A stretch of DNA of 64,000 bases from Paenibacillus hexagrammi (GTDB lineage: Bacteria > Bacillota > Bacilli > Paenibacillales > NBRC-103111), in assembly GCF_021513275.1 (NCBI RefSeq), contig NZ_CP090978.1:2914001-2978000 (forward strand), given 5' to 3'. The notes under the pieces are model-generated. The model was not told where the DNA came from. It saw only the letters and a program-made list of their open reading frames with translations, and made no database searches. Both the position numbers and the translations under genes were made by a program. This document shows positions 1 through 8,722 of the stretch, piece after piece. Each line of letters opens with the position of its first letter. Position 1 is the first letter of the stretch.

Positions 1-1164
1 GACGGTTTTAAATTTATTAACGATTCACTTGGTCATGGATACGGCGACCAGGTGTTGAAGGAGGTTGCTGAGCGCCTCAAACGGTGCCTCCGGGAGCATG
101 ATACCGTCGGACGGATGGGCGGAGATGAATTTACCATTTGTCTGCCCTATATGAATCAGTATGAAGACGCCGATCCTGTCTCCAACCGAATTCTCAACGA
201 AATTAGAAAACCCTTTCAATTACAAGGGCAGGATTACTACTTATCAGCCAGTATCGGAATTGCCTTTTATCCTGAGCACGGAACCCACGCCGAGGATCTG
301 ATTCATAATGCGGATACGGCATTGTATAAAGTCAAAGAACATGGCAAGAACAACGTCAAAATGTATTCCAAATCTATGAATGAAGAAGCAGTACAGCGGC
401 GCAGGCTTGAGAATGAACTGCACAAGGCGCTGCAGCTTGACGAATTTATCCTTCACTATCAGCCACAGATCGACGTTAAGACGAATTCCATTATCGGGAT
501 GGAGGCCCTCATTCGTTGGGAACATCCGACCCGTAACCTGTTGTATCCCAACGATTTCATTGCATTGGCCGAAGAATCAGGTCTGATTGTGCCTATCGGG
601 CAAAAGGTTCTTGAGCTCGCTTGTAAGCAGTGCAAGGATTGGCAGGAAATGGGACATACCGATCTGCGCATAGGTGTGAATTTATCACAAATTCAACTTA
701 GACAGCCGGATTTGGTCGAGTCCGTCAGACGAGTCTTGGAGATGACCGGGCTGGAGCCTTCTTTCTTGGAGCTGGAAATCACCGAGAGCATCGCTATGCA
801 TAACACGGACCTTGTTATCGAACAACTGAACGGCTTAGTCGCCTTAGGCGTGCAAATATCTATTGATGATTTCGGAACCGGCTTTTCTTCACTCAGCTAT
901 TTAAGCAAATTTCCCATTCATCGTTTGAAAATTGATCGCTCCTTCATCACGAATATCACCAATAAATCGGAATCTGCAATAGTATCCTCCATCGTCGGAC
1001 TTGCACAAAACCTTAATCTCGGCGTGATTGTTGAAGGCGTCGAAACCGAATTACAAAGAATCACACTCCCTGCTTTAGGCTGTCATGAGATGCAGGGGTA
1101 CTTGTTCAGCAGACCTATGCCTGCCATTCAATTCGGATCGATATTGGAAAGCAGAATTGGTTAA
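1..1164 (+). CDS. GGDEF-EAL cyclic-di-GMP protein, 5' end missing
   Basis: This is the C-terminal part of a bifunctional cyclic-di-GMP enzyme; the frame is open at the window edge, so the true start and any sensor domain lie outside. The first codons already read as the GGDEF domain (DGFKFINDSLGHGYGD). The diguanylate cyclase active site GGDEF is intact at 118-132. The phosphodiesterase EAL domain follows, with EAL at 502-510, then GVNLSQIQL, LEITES, IDDFGTGFSSL, LKIDRSF and VEGVETE, so the metal-binding residues appear present. Both activities look possible from sequence; which dominates cannot be told. It acts in c-di-GMP turnover, and the upstream part could be membrane-bound. It is convergent with the next gene. 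Confidence 0.93.
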   Translation, partial: DGFKFINDSLGHGYGDQVLKEVAERLKRCLREHDTVGRMGGDEFTICLPYMNQYEDADPVSNRILNEIRKPFQLQGQDYYLSASIGIAFYPEHGTHAEDLIHNADTALYKVKEHGKNNVKMYSKSMNEEAVQRRRLENELHKALQLDEFILHYQPQIDVKTNSIIGMEALIRWEHPTRNLLYPNDFIALAEESGLIVPIGQKVLELACKQCKDWQEMGHTDLRIGVNLSQIQLRQPDLVESVRRVLEMTGLEPSFLELEITESIAMHNTDLVIEQLNGLVALGVQISIDDFGTGFSSLSYLSKFPIHRLKIDRSFITNITNKSESAIVSSIVGLAQNLNLGVIVEGVETELQRITLPALGCHEMQGYLFSRPMPAIQFGSILESRIG

Positions 1165-1197
1165 TAAATGTTTTGATTCGAATAGGTGTTGCCCATT

Positions 1198-1235
1198 GAA
1201 AAAGGCCTTCGGGATGATGTCCCAAAGGCCTTTTG
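1198..1235. terminator. Bidirectional intrinsic terminator
   Basis: AAAAGGCCTT and AAGGCCTTTT arms enclose an inner GGGA/TCCC stem. A-rich and T-rich flanks let it end both the GGDEF-EAL gene and the convergent ytxJ gene. Confidence 0.8.
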
Positions 1236-1238
1236 TTA

Positions 1239-1580
1239 TTAATCAAGAACGGCTTTGATATGCTTCGTTGTAACTGACCAGTGCGAGGTGTTCCAGATCG
1301 ATTCCTTATTCTTGAAATACAGAATTTGCGGAGATGCATGCTTAATCTGCAAATCTTCCGCGATTTGATTGGACACAGGACGAGACTCAATCACTTTGAC
1401 CAAATAATAATCCACTTCACTATTCGGACCCTCAGCCAAGTACTCGTCGTATTCCTCAAGAGCACTTGCACTCACCGGGCACGCTGTACTGTGCTTCAAA
1501 ACAACGGTAGGCTTCTCCGAAGACCGATCTAATACTTCCTGCCATTCTTCTAGTGTCGTAAGCTCTTTCCAAACCGCCAT
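1239..1580 (-). CDS. ytxJ: YtxJ-like bacillithiol-system redox protein
   Basis: This is a small cytosolic thioredoxin-fold protein of about 113 residues, the length usual for YtxJ, a monothiol bacilliredoxin-like family thought to act on bacillithiolated proteins. The key motif is HSTACPVSASA near residue 30, with one cysteine where classical thioredoxins have CxxC. Later segments (VDYYLVKVIESRPVSNQIAED, then HASPQILYF with the cis-proline position) match a thioredoxin fold. I chose the ATG at 1580 because GGAGGG lies about 11 bases upstream; the longer starts lack a ribosome site. It stands alone, convergent to the GGDEF-EAL gene. Confidence 0.85.
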   Translation of the reverse strand: MAVWKELTTLEEWQEVLDRSSEKPTVVLKHSTACPVSASALEEYDEYLAEGPNSEVDYYLVKVIESRPVSNQIAEDLQIKHASPQILYFKNKESIWNTSHWSVTTKHIKAVLD

Positions 1581-1683
1581 CTCCAACATCTCCCTCCAAT
1601 TCATACATAAGAATGATTATAATTTAAGCATGTAGCAGATGCAAATGAGCCTTCAGTCAGAGGGGCATTCAGATTTCCAATAA

Positions 1684-3021
1684 TTAATAGATACTAGGCA
1701 ACCGCCCTAGTAGCCGTTCAATGGAACGATTCGCTTCCCGCAGCACAACCGGTTTATCGATCGTACGAACAACCCCGTCCTTCATGACGATTCTGCCATC
1801 GATCATCGTCATCTCCACATCTGCTCGCGTTGCAGAATATACTAATCTGCCATATACATCCACTTCCGAGGAAGGATATGTATGAAAGTCGTTAAGGTCT
1901 ACAAGCACGAGGTCCGCTTTCTTCCCTTGCTCAATGCTGCCAATCTCATCCTCCATGCCCATTACACGCGCTCCGCCCATGGTGGCCATGCGAAATACCG
2001 TTTTCGCATCCATTGCCGTCGGTCCATGCTGTACCTTCTGAATGTGCGAGGACAATCTCATCTCATGGAACATATCCAGATTGTTGTTACACGGTGCTCC
2101 ATCTGCTCCCAGACTCAGGATCACATCCCTGGATAGCAAATCCGGAATTTCCGCTACCCCCGACGCCAGCTTGAGGTTGGAGCCCGGACAATGACTAACT
2201 TTTACTTGGTGCTTGCGGAGAATTTCTTTCTCTTGCTCGTTCAACCAAATGCAGTGCGCCAGAATCAAGTTCGGATTGGTCAAACCAATATGCTCCAGAT
2301 AAACAATATTTCGCATTCCCCGCTGCGCTTCAACCAATTCGATTTCCTTCTCATTCTCAGAAGCATGGGTATGAACCTTCACTTGATACTGAGCGGACAG
2401 GTCACGCACCTGAACCAATAATTCTTCCGTGCAGGAAATGACAAACCGCGGGCAAAATGCATACTGCAGCCTTCCGTTATCGTGGTTATGCCATTTTTCC
2501 AAAAGCTTGACGCTCTCTTCTACGGACTTGTTCGTATCCTCCCGCAGAATACTCGGTACCTCCGAGCCATAGTCCATCATCACCTTGCCGGACAACGCTC
2601 GAATGCCGCTCTCTGACATGGCACGGAACGCCGCGTCCGTATGATTGACTGTTTCCATATCCACGATGGAAGTCGTGCCGCTACGAATCAACTCACCAAG
2701 GCCCAGCATGGCGGAATAATAAACGGATTCTTCATCATGAGCCGCTTCAAGAGGCCAAATCCGCTTACGGAGCCAATCCAGCAGCTCCAGATCGTCCGCT
2801 TGACCGCGGAACAACGTTTGGCATAGGTGGATATGAGTTTGAATCAGTCCAGGAATCAATACTTTGCCGGCTGCATCGATGACCTCATCTCCCTCTTGCG
2901 GGACGATAGAACGGCTTACTTCCGTAATGCGGTCTTTTTCCACGCGGACATCTCCGATAAATACTTCTTCGCTTCCATTCATTGTTACAATTTTCGCGCC
3001 TTTCACTACAATTCCCGCCAT
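1684..3021 (-). CDS. Amidohydrolase, 5'-deoxyadenosine / S-adenosylhomocysteine deaminase family
   Basis: This is a metal-dependent cytosolic deaminase of the MtaD/SsnA/AtzB group, 445 residues, the usual length. Visible metal ligands are HIH in the segment QTHIHLCQTLFRG, VHTHASE, LAHCIWL and the aspartate in SLGADGAPCNNN. The C-terminal KADLVLVDLND stretch belongs to the composite beta-sandwich of the family. Members remove the amino group from methylthioadenosine, SAH, 5'-deoxyadenosine or related compounds; the exact substrate cannot be read from sequence. The ATG at 3021 follows TTGGAGGG at good spacing, nine codons inside the longest frame. It is divergent from the phosphoesterase gene with about 110 bases between. 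Confidence 0.88.
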   Translation of the reverse strand: MAGIVVKGAKIVTMNGSEEVFIGDVRVEKDRITEVSRSIVPQEGDEVIDAAGKVLIPGLIQTHIHLCQTLFRGQADDLELLDWLRKRIWPLEAAHDEESVYYSAMLGLGELIRSGTTSIVDMETVNHTDAAFRAMSESGIRALSGKVMMDYGSEVPSILREDTNKSVEESVKLLEKWHNHDNGRLQYAFCPRFVISCTEELLVQVRDLSAQYQVKVHTHASENEKEIELVEAQRGMRNIVYLEHIGLTNPNLILAHCIWLNEQEKEILRKHQVKVSHCPGSNLKLASGVAEIPDLLSRDVILSLGADGAPCNNNLDMFHEMRLSSHIQKVQHGPTAMDAKTVFRMATMGGARVMGMEDEIGSIEQGKKADLVLVDLNDFHTYPSSEVDVYGRLVYSATRADVEMTMIDGRIVMKDGVVRTIDKPVVLREANRSIERLLGRLPSIY

Positions 3022-3135
3022 CTGATATCCCTCCAACTTTTGACTCAAAATCTGAGATGCTTCCGCAAAATTAGCCTCTTGCTCATCATAGCTGATATAA
3101 TTACATGCATAAATTCCCAGTAAAGGAAGATCGAT

Positions 3136-4002
3136 ATGCCGGAACCACAGACATGGACTAGACGTTCTTTTCTAAGAAGACTTACTGTCCTTGCTGCTAC
3201 AGTGGCGGCAGGCAGTCTGACAGCCAGCTATGCCTCCTTCGTAGAGCCTAGATGGTATGAGACTACGAGGTTACAACTAAGCTTCCCGAACCTTCCCTCC
3301 GCTTTTCACGGCACAAAGATTTTGCTCTTAAGCGACCTTCATATTGGACATCACTTTGAGCTGAGCCATCTGAAGGATCTAATAACGAAAGTCCGAGCGA
3401 AAAGCCGGACTTAATCTGCTTCACAGGCGACCTCTACGATTCCATTATAACCGAAGACCCCACACCAACCAGCCGTCTGTTAGGCCAGCTGCAAGCTCCG
3501 CTGGGCAAGTGGGCGGTACTTGGGAATCATGATAAGAGCAAAGGTCCTTATTACGCATCGGATATCCTGCAAGAAGGCGATTTCCAAGTGCTGGTCAATG
3601 AACACCGTGTCATTCAAAAAAACGGGAGAAACCATTCAAATCGCCGGAGTCGCCGATCTTTTGACTGGAAAGCCGAATCTTGATCTAGCACTAGAAGGCT
3701 CGGATTCCAACGGCTTTACGCTTCTTCTGGCGCACTGCCCCGACTTCGCAGAGCAAGCACGCAAGAAGCCGGTACATTTACAGCTGTCCGGCCACAGCCA
3801 CGGAGGTCAAGTAAGACTTCCAATCGTCGGTGCTTTATCCAAACCCTTAGGCGCCAAGAAATATGTAATGGGCTTATATGAAGTCCCGAATTCAAATCTT
3901 CACGTATACACGACACGTGGAATCGGAACGACCTTCCTTCCCATTCGATTCTTATGCAGACCGGAAATCACAGTAATCACGCTTCAAGTTCAAAACCCCT
4001 GA
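3136..4002 (+). CDS. Tat-exported calcineurin-like metallophosphoesterase (YkuE-like), two frameshifts
   Basis: The protein starts with a twin-arginine signal (TRRSFLRR followed by a hydrophobic stretch), so it is probably exported by Tat, as known for B. subtilis YkuE. The binuclear metal motifs are all present: LLSDLHIGHH, FTGDLYDS, GNHD, LAHCPDF and SGHSHGG. They lie in two frames. A base is missing near 3391-3402, giving a stop at 3412, and one extra A sits in the A7 run 3616-3622. Correcting both gives about 288 residues, normal for the family, and all motifs in order. As written, the frame is broken; I suspect sequencing errors rather than a dead gene. The substrate is unknown; YkuE relatives act at the cell wall. 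Confidence 0.82.
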
Positions 4003-4029
4003 GCAGCAACTGGCGCTGCCCAGGGGTTT
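3993..4029. terminator. Bidirectional intrinsic terminator
   Basis: AACCCCTG and CAGGGGTT arms with an inner GCAGC/GCTGC stem lie between the convergent phosphoesterase and chrA genes. The left arm overlaps the phosphoesterase stop codon. Confidence 0.7.
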
Positions 4030-4052
4030 ATCCTTATTGACCAGCTATCGCA

Positions 4053-4598
4053 TTATCGCATAAATAAGGCCCCGATAAGAAGACCTCCCAATATTCCCCA
4101 TACCGAATTCATCCCCAAATATTGAACCATGATGAAGTAGACTGCCGCTATCATAAACGGCAAAAACTTAACGGGCCCATCAATCGGCTGAAACGCATAT
4201 TTGATAAAATCGTAGGCCAGCATAGCCAGCATGACAAAGATCACAGGCTGAATCCCTTTAATCATTCCCCGGATGATGGAGTTATTAGACAGCTTACTCA
4301 TGACACCGACCAGCAGGACCATCAAAAGAGCCGTCGGCATGACTACAGCCGCTACCGCCACTACTGCGCCAAGCCAGCCTGCAACTTTAAATCCGATATA
4401 AGCCGCTAGCTTGGTTGCGATCGGACCGGGAAGAGCGTTGCCAAAGGCTAGCGCCTGCCCGAATTCTTCCTTATTCATCCATGCGAATCTGCCGACAGCT
4501 TCATGCTCATAGAGCGGGATAATCGAGGGACCTCCCCCGTAACCCATTAAGGTAGAACGGCCAAACCCGATACATAATTCCCATAATTTCGACAACAT
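4053..4598 (-). CDS. chrA: Chromate transporter ChrA family, single-domain form
   Basis: This membrane protein of about 181 residues is one half-size ChrA domain. Family marks are FGRSTLMGYGGGPSIIP at the start, then FGQALAFGNALPGPIATKLAAYIG, and four to five hydrophobic helices. Short ChrA proteins in Bacilli normally come as a pair of adjacent genes that together form the transporter; here no second half is next to it. The ATG at 4598 has a GTGAG-like site six bases upstream; the longer start at 4625 has none. It lies downstream of the PucR gene (65 bases) and may be cotranscribed. Chromate or another oxyanion may be the substrate; this is inferred from family only. Confidence 0.8.
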   Translation of the reverse strand: MLSKLWELCIGFGRSTLMGYGGGPSIIPLYEHEAVGRFAWMNKEEFGQALAFGNALPGPIATKLAAYIGFKVAGWLGAVVAVAAVVMPTALLMVLLVGVMSKLSNNSIIRGMIKGIQPVIFVMLAMLAYDFIKYAFQPIDGPVKFLPFMIAAVYFIMVQYLGMNSVWGILGGLLIGALFMR

Positions 4599-4663
4599 CT
4601 GATACTCACTTCTCTCCTGCAGCATTTTGATTCAAGGATACATGAATGAGTTCACATTCTCAA

Positions 4664-6274
4664 CTAATCTTGACGGACATGAAGGAATTGTCGGAACAAG
4701 AACACCGCCTTCAGCTTTAGCAAATCATTCACCTTTTTAAAATCAACCTGCAGCAGATCGCTAATCTTCTCCAAACGATACGTAACCGTATTGCGGTGTA
4801 TGAAGAGCTGCTTCGCCGCTTCACTCACCTGACCGTCATTGCGAATAAACACTTCTAACGTACGAATCATTTCCTGCGAATATTCCGCATCCTTCTCCAG
4901 AAGAGGCCGCAGCGTCTTGGTGCAGTAATCCTCCATCACTTCCGAAGCCACATTCTGAAATAGATGAGCAAATTCGATCGTTTCAAAATGCAGTACGCGG
5001 TCATGCAGCTTGAGCCGCTCCGCCATCGCTTGGGTTTGCATACATTCCATGTACGCTTCCCGAAGTGCCGGAGGCTTCTGCTTCACAGGGCTGACATAGA
5101 AGCCGATTTCCTCATCAGCAGCTAAGCTCAGGGCATTCGCCGCATTTTTGGACAACTGCTGCGTCAATTCCTCCTCAGGAAATCCTTCGGACAGCAAGGT
5201 CGCGTAAATGGAGAACAGCTTATCTTTCATCATAAAATGGTGCCCGCGAATGCTGGTCGACTGCGCCTGTGATTCCAAATACTGCTTTAGTTCCTTTAGC
5301 TTGCGTGAGGCGGACTCATCATCGGGCGTTAGACGGTTATGATGAATGGATCCGATTACGCATTGATACGTACCGATAAACGGGGACACTCCCTTCGCTT
5401 TCGCCTGCTCCAGAAACTCTTCAAGCGAAGCGCCTTTCTCCAAGTATCGGATCAGCGAATTTTGAATATCCCGCTGCATCGACGCTTCCACATGCGATCT
5501 GAACGTATAGCCCATGTGGAAGGATAAGATGTCCGCTGCCTGTTGGACAAGTCCTTCCTCCACATTCGCTAGAATGAGTGTTTCCGGCATGACAAGCAGA
5601 CTGCCCGGCCGCTCATCTTCTCTTTGCGCCAAGGCCACTCGGTATGCGCGGTCTTTGCCTGCGTGCACCCACCCTGCTTTGCGCTTCCAAGGCCAATTTA
5701 CTTGCAGCTGCTCCTGGTTCCACGAGCTTGTATTGTACATAACTTGATTCTTTGAATTCACGATGGCCATCGGATAACCGACAATGTCACTGATTAATTG
5801 AAACATGGCATTCATATCGTCCTGCTTCAAACCGAACTGCATCAATTTCTTTTGCTTATCCAGCACGGTTTGCAGCACTTGAGTATTACGTCGGTATTCC
5901 GCATTAAATAATGCATTCATCTGATCGGAGAAAGTAAATTGAAACGGCATTTCGATAATCGGAAAATGAAGACGGTCCGCTTCCTCGACCACGATTTTTG
6001 GCAGCTCCGACCAGAACCGACCTAATTTAATCCCTAGCCCAGCAGCCCCTCGGTCATTTAATTTGCGCAGCAAATTGACCGTCTCTTGAGGGCTATCCTT
6101 CATCGCAAAGGCTGTCGTAAACAGCATTTCGCCGGATTTGGTCCAATCAGCAATGTCAGGGGCATCCATGACATTCACTGACTTTACAATCCTGGAGTCG
6201 CCCTGCTTGCCGGCAACGAGCTTTGCTTCTGATAAAGGATAGATCGTTAACGCTTCTCGGATCGTAAGATGCAT
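4664..6274 (-). CDS. PucR-family transcriptional regulator
   Basis: The 536-residue protein has the typical PucR layout. The N-terminal PucR domain covers roughly residues 1-130 (starts MHLTIREALTIYPLSEAKLVAG). A GGDEF-like/GAF-type middle follows. The C-terminal helix-turn-helix has the hallmark FIRNDGQVSEAAKQLFIHRN followed by TVTYRLEKI. Family members activate purine catabolism or other small-molecule pathways; the effector here is unknown. A GAGGGGGAG site precedes the ATG. It is followed by chrA on the same strand, and a ~270-base non-coding gap separates it from the thioesterase on its upstream side. It is not an obvious part of the fad locus. Confidence 0.85.
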   Translation of the reverse strand: MHLTIREALTIYPLSEAKLVAGKQGDSRIVKSVNVMDAPDIADWTKSGEMLFTTAFAMKDSPQETVNLLRKLNDRGAAGLGIKLGRFWSELPKIVVEEADRLHFPIIEMPFQFTFSDQMNALFNAEYRRNTQVLQTVLDKQKKLMQFGLKQDDMNAMFQLISDIVGYPMAIVNSKNQVMYNTSSWNQEQLQVNWPWKRKAGWVHAGKDRAYRVALAQREDERPGSLLVMPETLILANVEEGLVQQAADILSFHMGYTFRSHVEASMQRDIQNSLIRYLEKGASLEEFLEQAKAKGVSPFIGTYQCVIGSIHHNRLTPDDESASRKLKELKQYLESQAQSTSIRGHHFMMKDKLFSIYATLLSEGFPEEELTQQLSKNAANALSLAADEEIGFYVSPVKQKPPALREAYMECMQTQAMAERLKLHDRVLHFETIEFAHLFQNVASEVMEDYCTKTLRPLLEKDAEYSQEMIRTLEVFIRNDGQVSEAAKQLFIHRNTVTYRLEKISDLLQVDFKKVNDLLKLKAVFLFRQFLHVRQD

Positions 6275-6447
6275 AACCGCTCCCCCTCACTTCTTTTTAT
6301 CGATTATATGGCGGCGAAAGGGATTCAGTCAATGATTAATGTCACGTTTTATAACATAAAATCAAATTATCATGACATTTTTATGAATACATGTCCACTT
6401 AATGTTATTTAACTTAACATATACGTTGGTAAATCGAAGATAATTCA

Positions 6448-6484
6448 CAAAAAAATACAAAAAGACGTGCATTATAGGCACGTC
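6448..6484 (-). terminator. Intrinsic terminator after the paaI-like gene
   Basis: Read on the minus strand, GACGTGC pairs with GCACGTC around a seven-base loop and is followed by TTTTTGTATTTTTTT. It probably ends the fadN-fadA-fadE-fadD-paaI transcript. Confidence 0.8.
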
Positions 6485-6545
6485 ACATCGAACATGGCTT
6501 ATCAACTAACCCTGTGTTTTTGCACGACGTTTATCTCGAATCATA

Positions 6546-6959
6546 TTAGATCACTCGAAAAGATCCGGTCCCCACCGTGCCCAGGTTCCCTTCTTGATCG
6601 ACGATTCGTCCCTGCGCGGTAATCATCTTTCGGGATTGATGAATAATCTCTGCTGTGACTAGTAGCCTCCCCTCCTTCAGAGGTGACACAAACGTTACAT
6701 TCAGATTGGTTGTCACCACTTTATCCTGCGGTCTGGCAGCCATCACAACAACCCCCATGGCATTATCCAACAGCGAGGAGAGCACGCCTCCATGAACAAT
6801 GCCGATCATGTTCAAATGATGGGATTTGGCTTCAAGAGCTATTTCCACCACCTCCTCTTCCAGGCGTACAAATTCACACCCCAAGTAACCCCAGAAGGTC
6901 GGCTCAGCGAGCTCAGCCATTCGCTGCAGACGTGCACTTTGATCCGATAAGGAATCCAT
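6546..6959 (-). CDS. PaaI-family hotdog thioesterase
   Basis: This is a single hotdog-fold domain of about 137 residues. The segment MIGIVHGGVLSSLLDNAMG is the classical PaaI/YigI-type motif, with HGG and the acidic residue on the long helix. TTNLNVTFVSPLKEGRLL follows. Such enzymes hydrolyse acyl-CoA or aryl-CoA thioesters in the cytosol. The ATG at 6959 follows AAGGAGGTGATTCT, a strong site; seven extra upstream codons are unlikely to be used. It is the last gene of the fad operon, 41 bases after fadD, which suggests release of CoA from stalled intermediates. Confidence 0.85.
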   Translation of the reverse strand: MDSLSDQSARLQRMAELAEPTFWGYLGCEFVRLEEEVVEIALEAKSHHLNMIGIVHGGVLSSLLDNAMGVVVMAARPQDKVVTTNLNVTFVSPLKEGRLLVTAEIIHQSRKMITAQGRIVDQEGNLGTVGTGSFRVI

Positions 6960-7000
6960 AGAATCACCTCCTTCCCGCTCCATTCCATATACGCACCCTG

Positions 7001-8686
7001 TTACGTCCCTTTATCATTTCGCTCCGCTTCTTCTTCCAATAACTGTCTGCGCAGCACTTTGCCTACGATCGTCTTGGGCAGTGAATCACGGAACTCCACT
7101 TGACGAGGTATTTTGTAGGCAGCCAGACGCTTCCGGCACCACTCTTCAAGGTCCCGTTCTACCAGATCTGCTCCAGGCTTCAACACAATGAAAGCCTTCA
7201 CCGTCTCTCCGCGGTAGGAGTCCGGAACACCAACTGCCACCGCTTCTTGTATGGCGGGATGCTCAAACAATACCTCCTCAATTTCACGCGGATAGATGTT
7301 GTAACCGCCTGCAATTATCATGTCTTTCTTCCGGTCGACGATCGTAAAATACCCATCCTCGTCCATGGTTGCCATATCACCCGTGTATAACCATCCTTCC
7401 CTGAGTGTCGATGCCGTATCCTCGGGTCTGTTCCAGTACCCTTTCATCACTTGCGGGCCCCGGATCGTCAGCTCGCCGATTTGACCAAGAGGCATCTCTT
7501 CACCGGAATCCGGATCAACAACGCGAGCCTCCGTGTCCGGTAAAGGAGTACCGATTGTGCCAATTTTGCGGTACCCCCAAATCGGATTTGCATGTGTTAC
7601 CGGCGATGCCTCCGTCAGCCCGTAGCCCTCAATCAAACGACCGCCTGTCAGCAGCTCGAATCGCTCCTGCACTTCAAGGGGTAAAGGGGCTGAGCCACTA
7701 ATACACACGTTGATCGAGGACAGCTCGTAAGCCTCCGCACGCGGATGATGAATCAGCCCAATATACATCGTCGGTGCTCCCGGAAAGACGGTCGGCTTTA
7801 GTCTGGCTATGGTCGCCAAAATCTCATCGACTTCGAACTTGGGAATCAAAATCAGCATGCCTGCAGTGAGCATGGACTGGTTCAATAAAACAGTAAGACC
7901 AAACACGTGAAAGCAAGGCAGTGCGCCTAAAAAGCGCTCTTCACCGGTTCGGGTTTGATAAAACCAATACTTACACTGATAGGCGTTGGCGACCAGATTA
8001 TAGTGAGTCAGCATGACCCCCTTCGATATTCCTGTCGTTCCGCCGGTATACTGCAAGAGGGCGATGTCCTGCTCCGGCTCTACATCCGCACATAGGGATA
8101 CCGGCACAGACTTTTGCAGAAGCTCTTTATAGCTCCGTACAGTTTCACTGTAGGGAATAGTTATTTTAATTCCATCCTTACGAAGCTTAAGCGGATAGAG
8201 AATATTTTTAGGAAACGGCAAATAATCCTTGATCGAGGTAACGATTACATGCTTGAGATTGGTTTTGTCTTGAACATTCGCTACGCGCCCATAAAGCAGA
8301 TCCAGCGTGATGATCACTGTTGAGCCAGAGTCCGCGAGCTGGTAAGCCAGCTCCCGCTCCTTATAGAGCGGATTGGTTTGAACAACAACGGCGCCCAGCA
8401 TCAACGTTCCGAAGTAAGCAATCACCGCAGTCGGGCAATTCGGAAGCATGATCGCCACTCGATCACCGCGGTTTATACCAAGTTCCCGCAACCCACCGGC
8501 AAACCGATACGCGGCATCTAGAACCTCTTTGTAAGACAGCGTTTTTCCCATAAAATGCAGTGCAGGCTTTTCAGGATAGGTGTGAGCAGAATCAATCAAT
8601 AATCGGGCTACATTGTGCTTGGGATATTCGTAGGTCGAAGCCACTTCAACTGGATAATGACGGAGCCAAGGCTTTACGGAATCCAT
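7001..8686 (-). CDS. fadD: Long-chain fatty-acid--CoA ligase
   Basis: This is a 561-residue ANL-superfamily adenylate-forming enzyme that activates fatty acids with ATP and CoA, the entry step of beta-oxidation. Motifs are in order: the P-loop LLQYTGGTTGISKGV, GYGLTEASPVTH, YTGDMATMDEDGYF, VDRKKDMIIAGGYNIYP and the catalytic C-terminal lysine in PKTIVGKVLRRQL. Length and similarity fit the LcfA type of Bacilli. It is probably membrane-associated or cytosolic. The ribosome site AAAGGG lies upstream of the ATG. It sits 36 bases downstream of the acyl-CoA dehydrogenase gene in the same direction. Confidence 0.93.
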   Translation of the reverse strand: MDSVKPWLRHYPVEVASTYEYPKHNVARLLIDSAHTYPEKPALHFMGKTLSYKEVLDAAYRFAGGLRELGINRGDRVAIMLPNCPTAVIAYFGTLMLGAVVVQTNPLYKERELAYQLADSGSTVIITLDLLYGRVANVQDKTNLKHVIVTSIKDYLPFPKNILYPLKLRKDGIKITIPYSETVRSYKELLQKSVPVSLCADVEPEQDIALLQYTGGTTGISKGVMLTHYNLVANAYQCKYWFYQTRTGEERFLGALPCFHVFGLTVLLNQSMLTAGMLILIPKFEVDEILATIARLKPTVFPGAPTMYIGLIHHPRAEAYELSSINVCISGSAPLPLEVQERFELLTGGRLIEGYGLTEASPVTHANPIWGYRKIGTIGTPLPDTEARVVDPDSGEEMPLGQIGELTIRGPQVMKGYWNRPEDTASTLREGWLYTGDMATMDEDGYFTIVDRKKDMIIAGGYNIYPREIEEVLFEHPAIQEAVAVGVPDSYRGETVKAFIVLKPGADLVERDLEEWCRKRLAAYKIPRQVEFRDSLPKTIVGKVLRRQLLEEEAERNDKGT

Positions 8687-8722
8687 CTTTCATCATCCCT
8701 TTCAAGCTACTTGGGCTGGCGA

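Noticed and set aside
4640..4660. FadR-like half site TGAATGAGTTCACATTC upstream of chrA
   Set aside because: Only the first arm fits the consensus and the gene context is unrelated.
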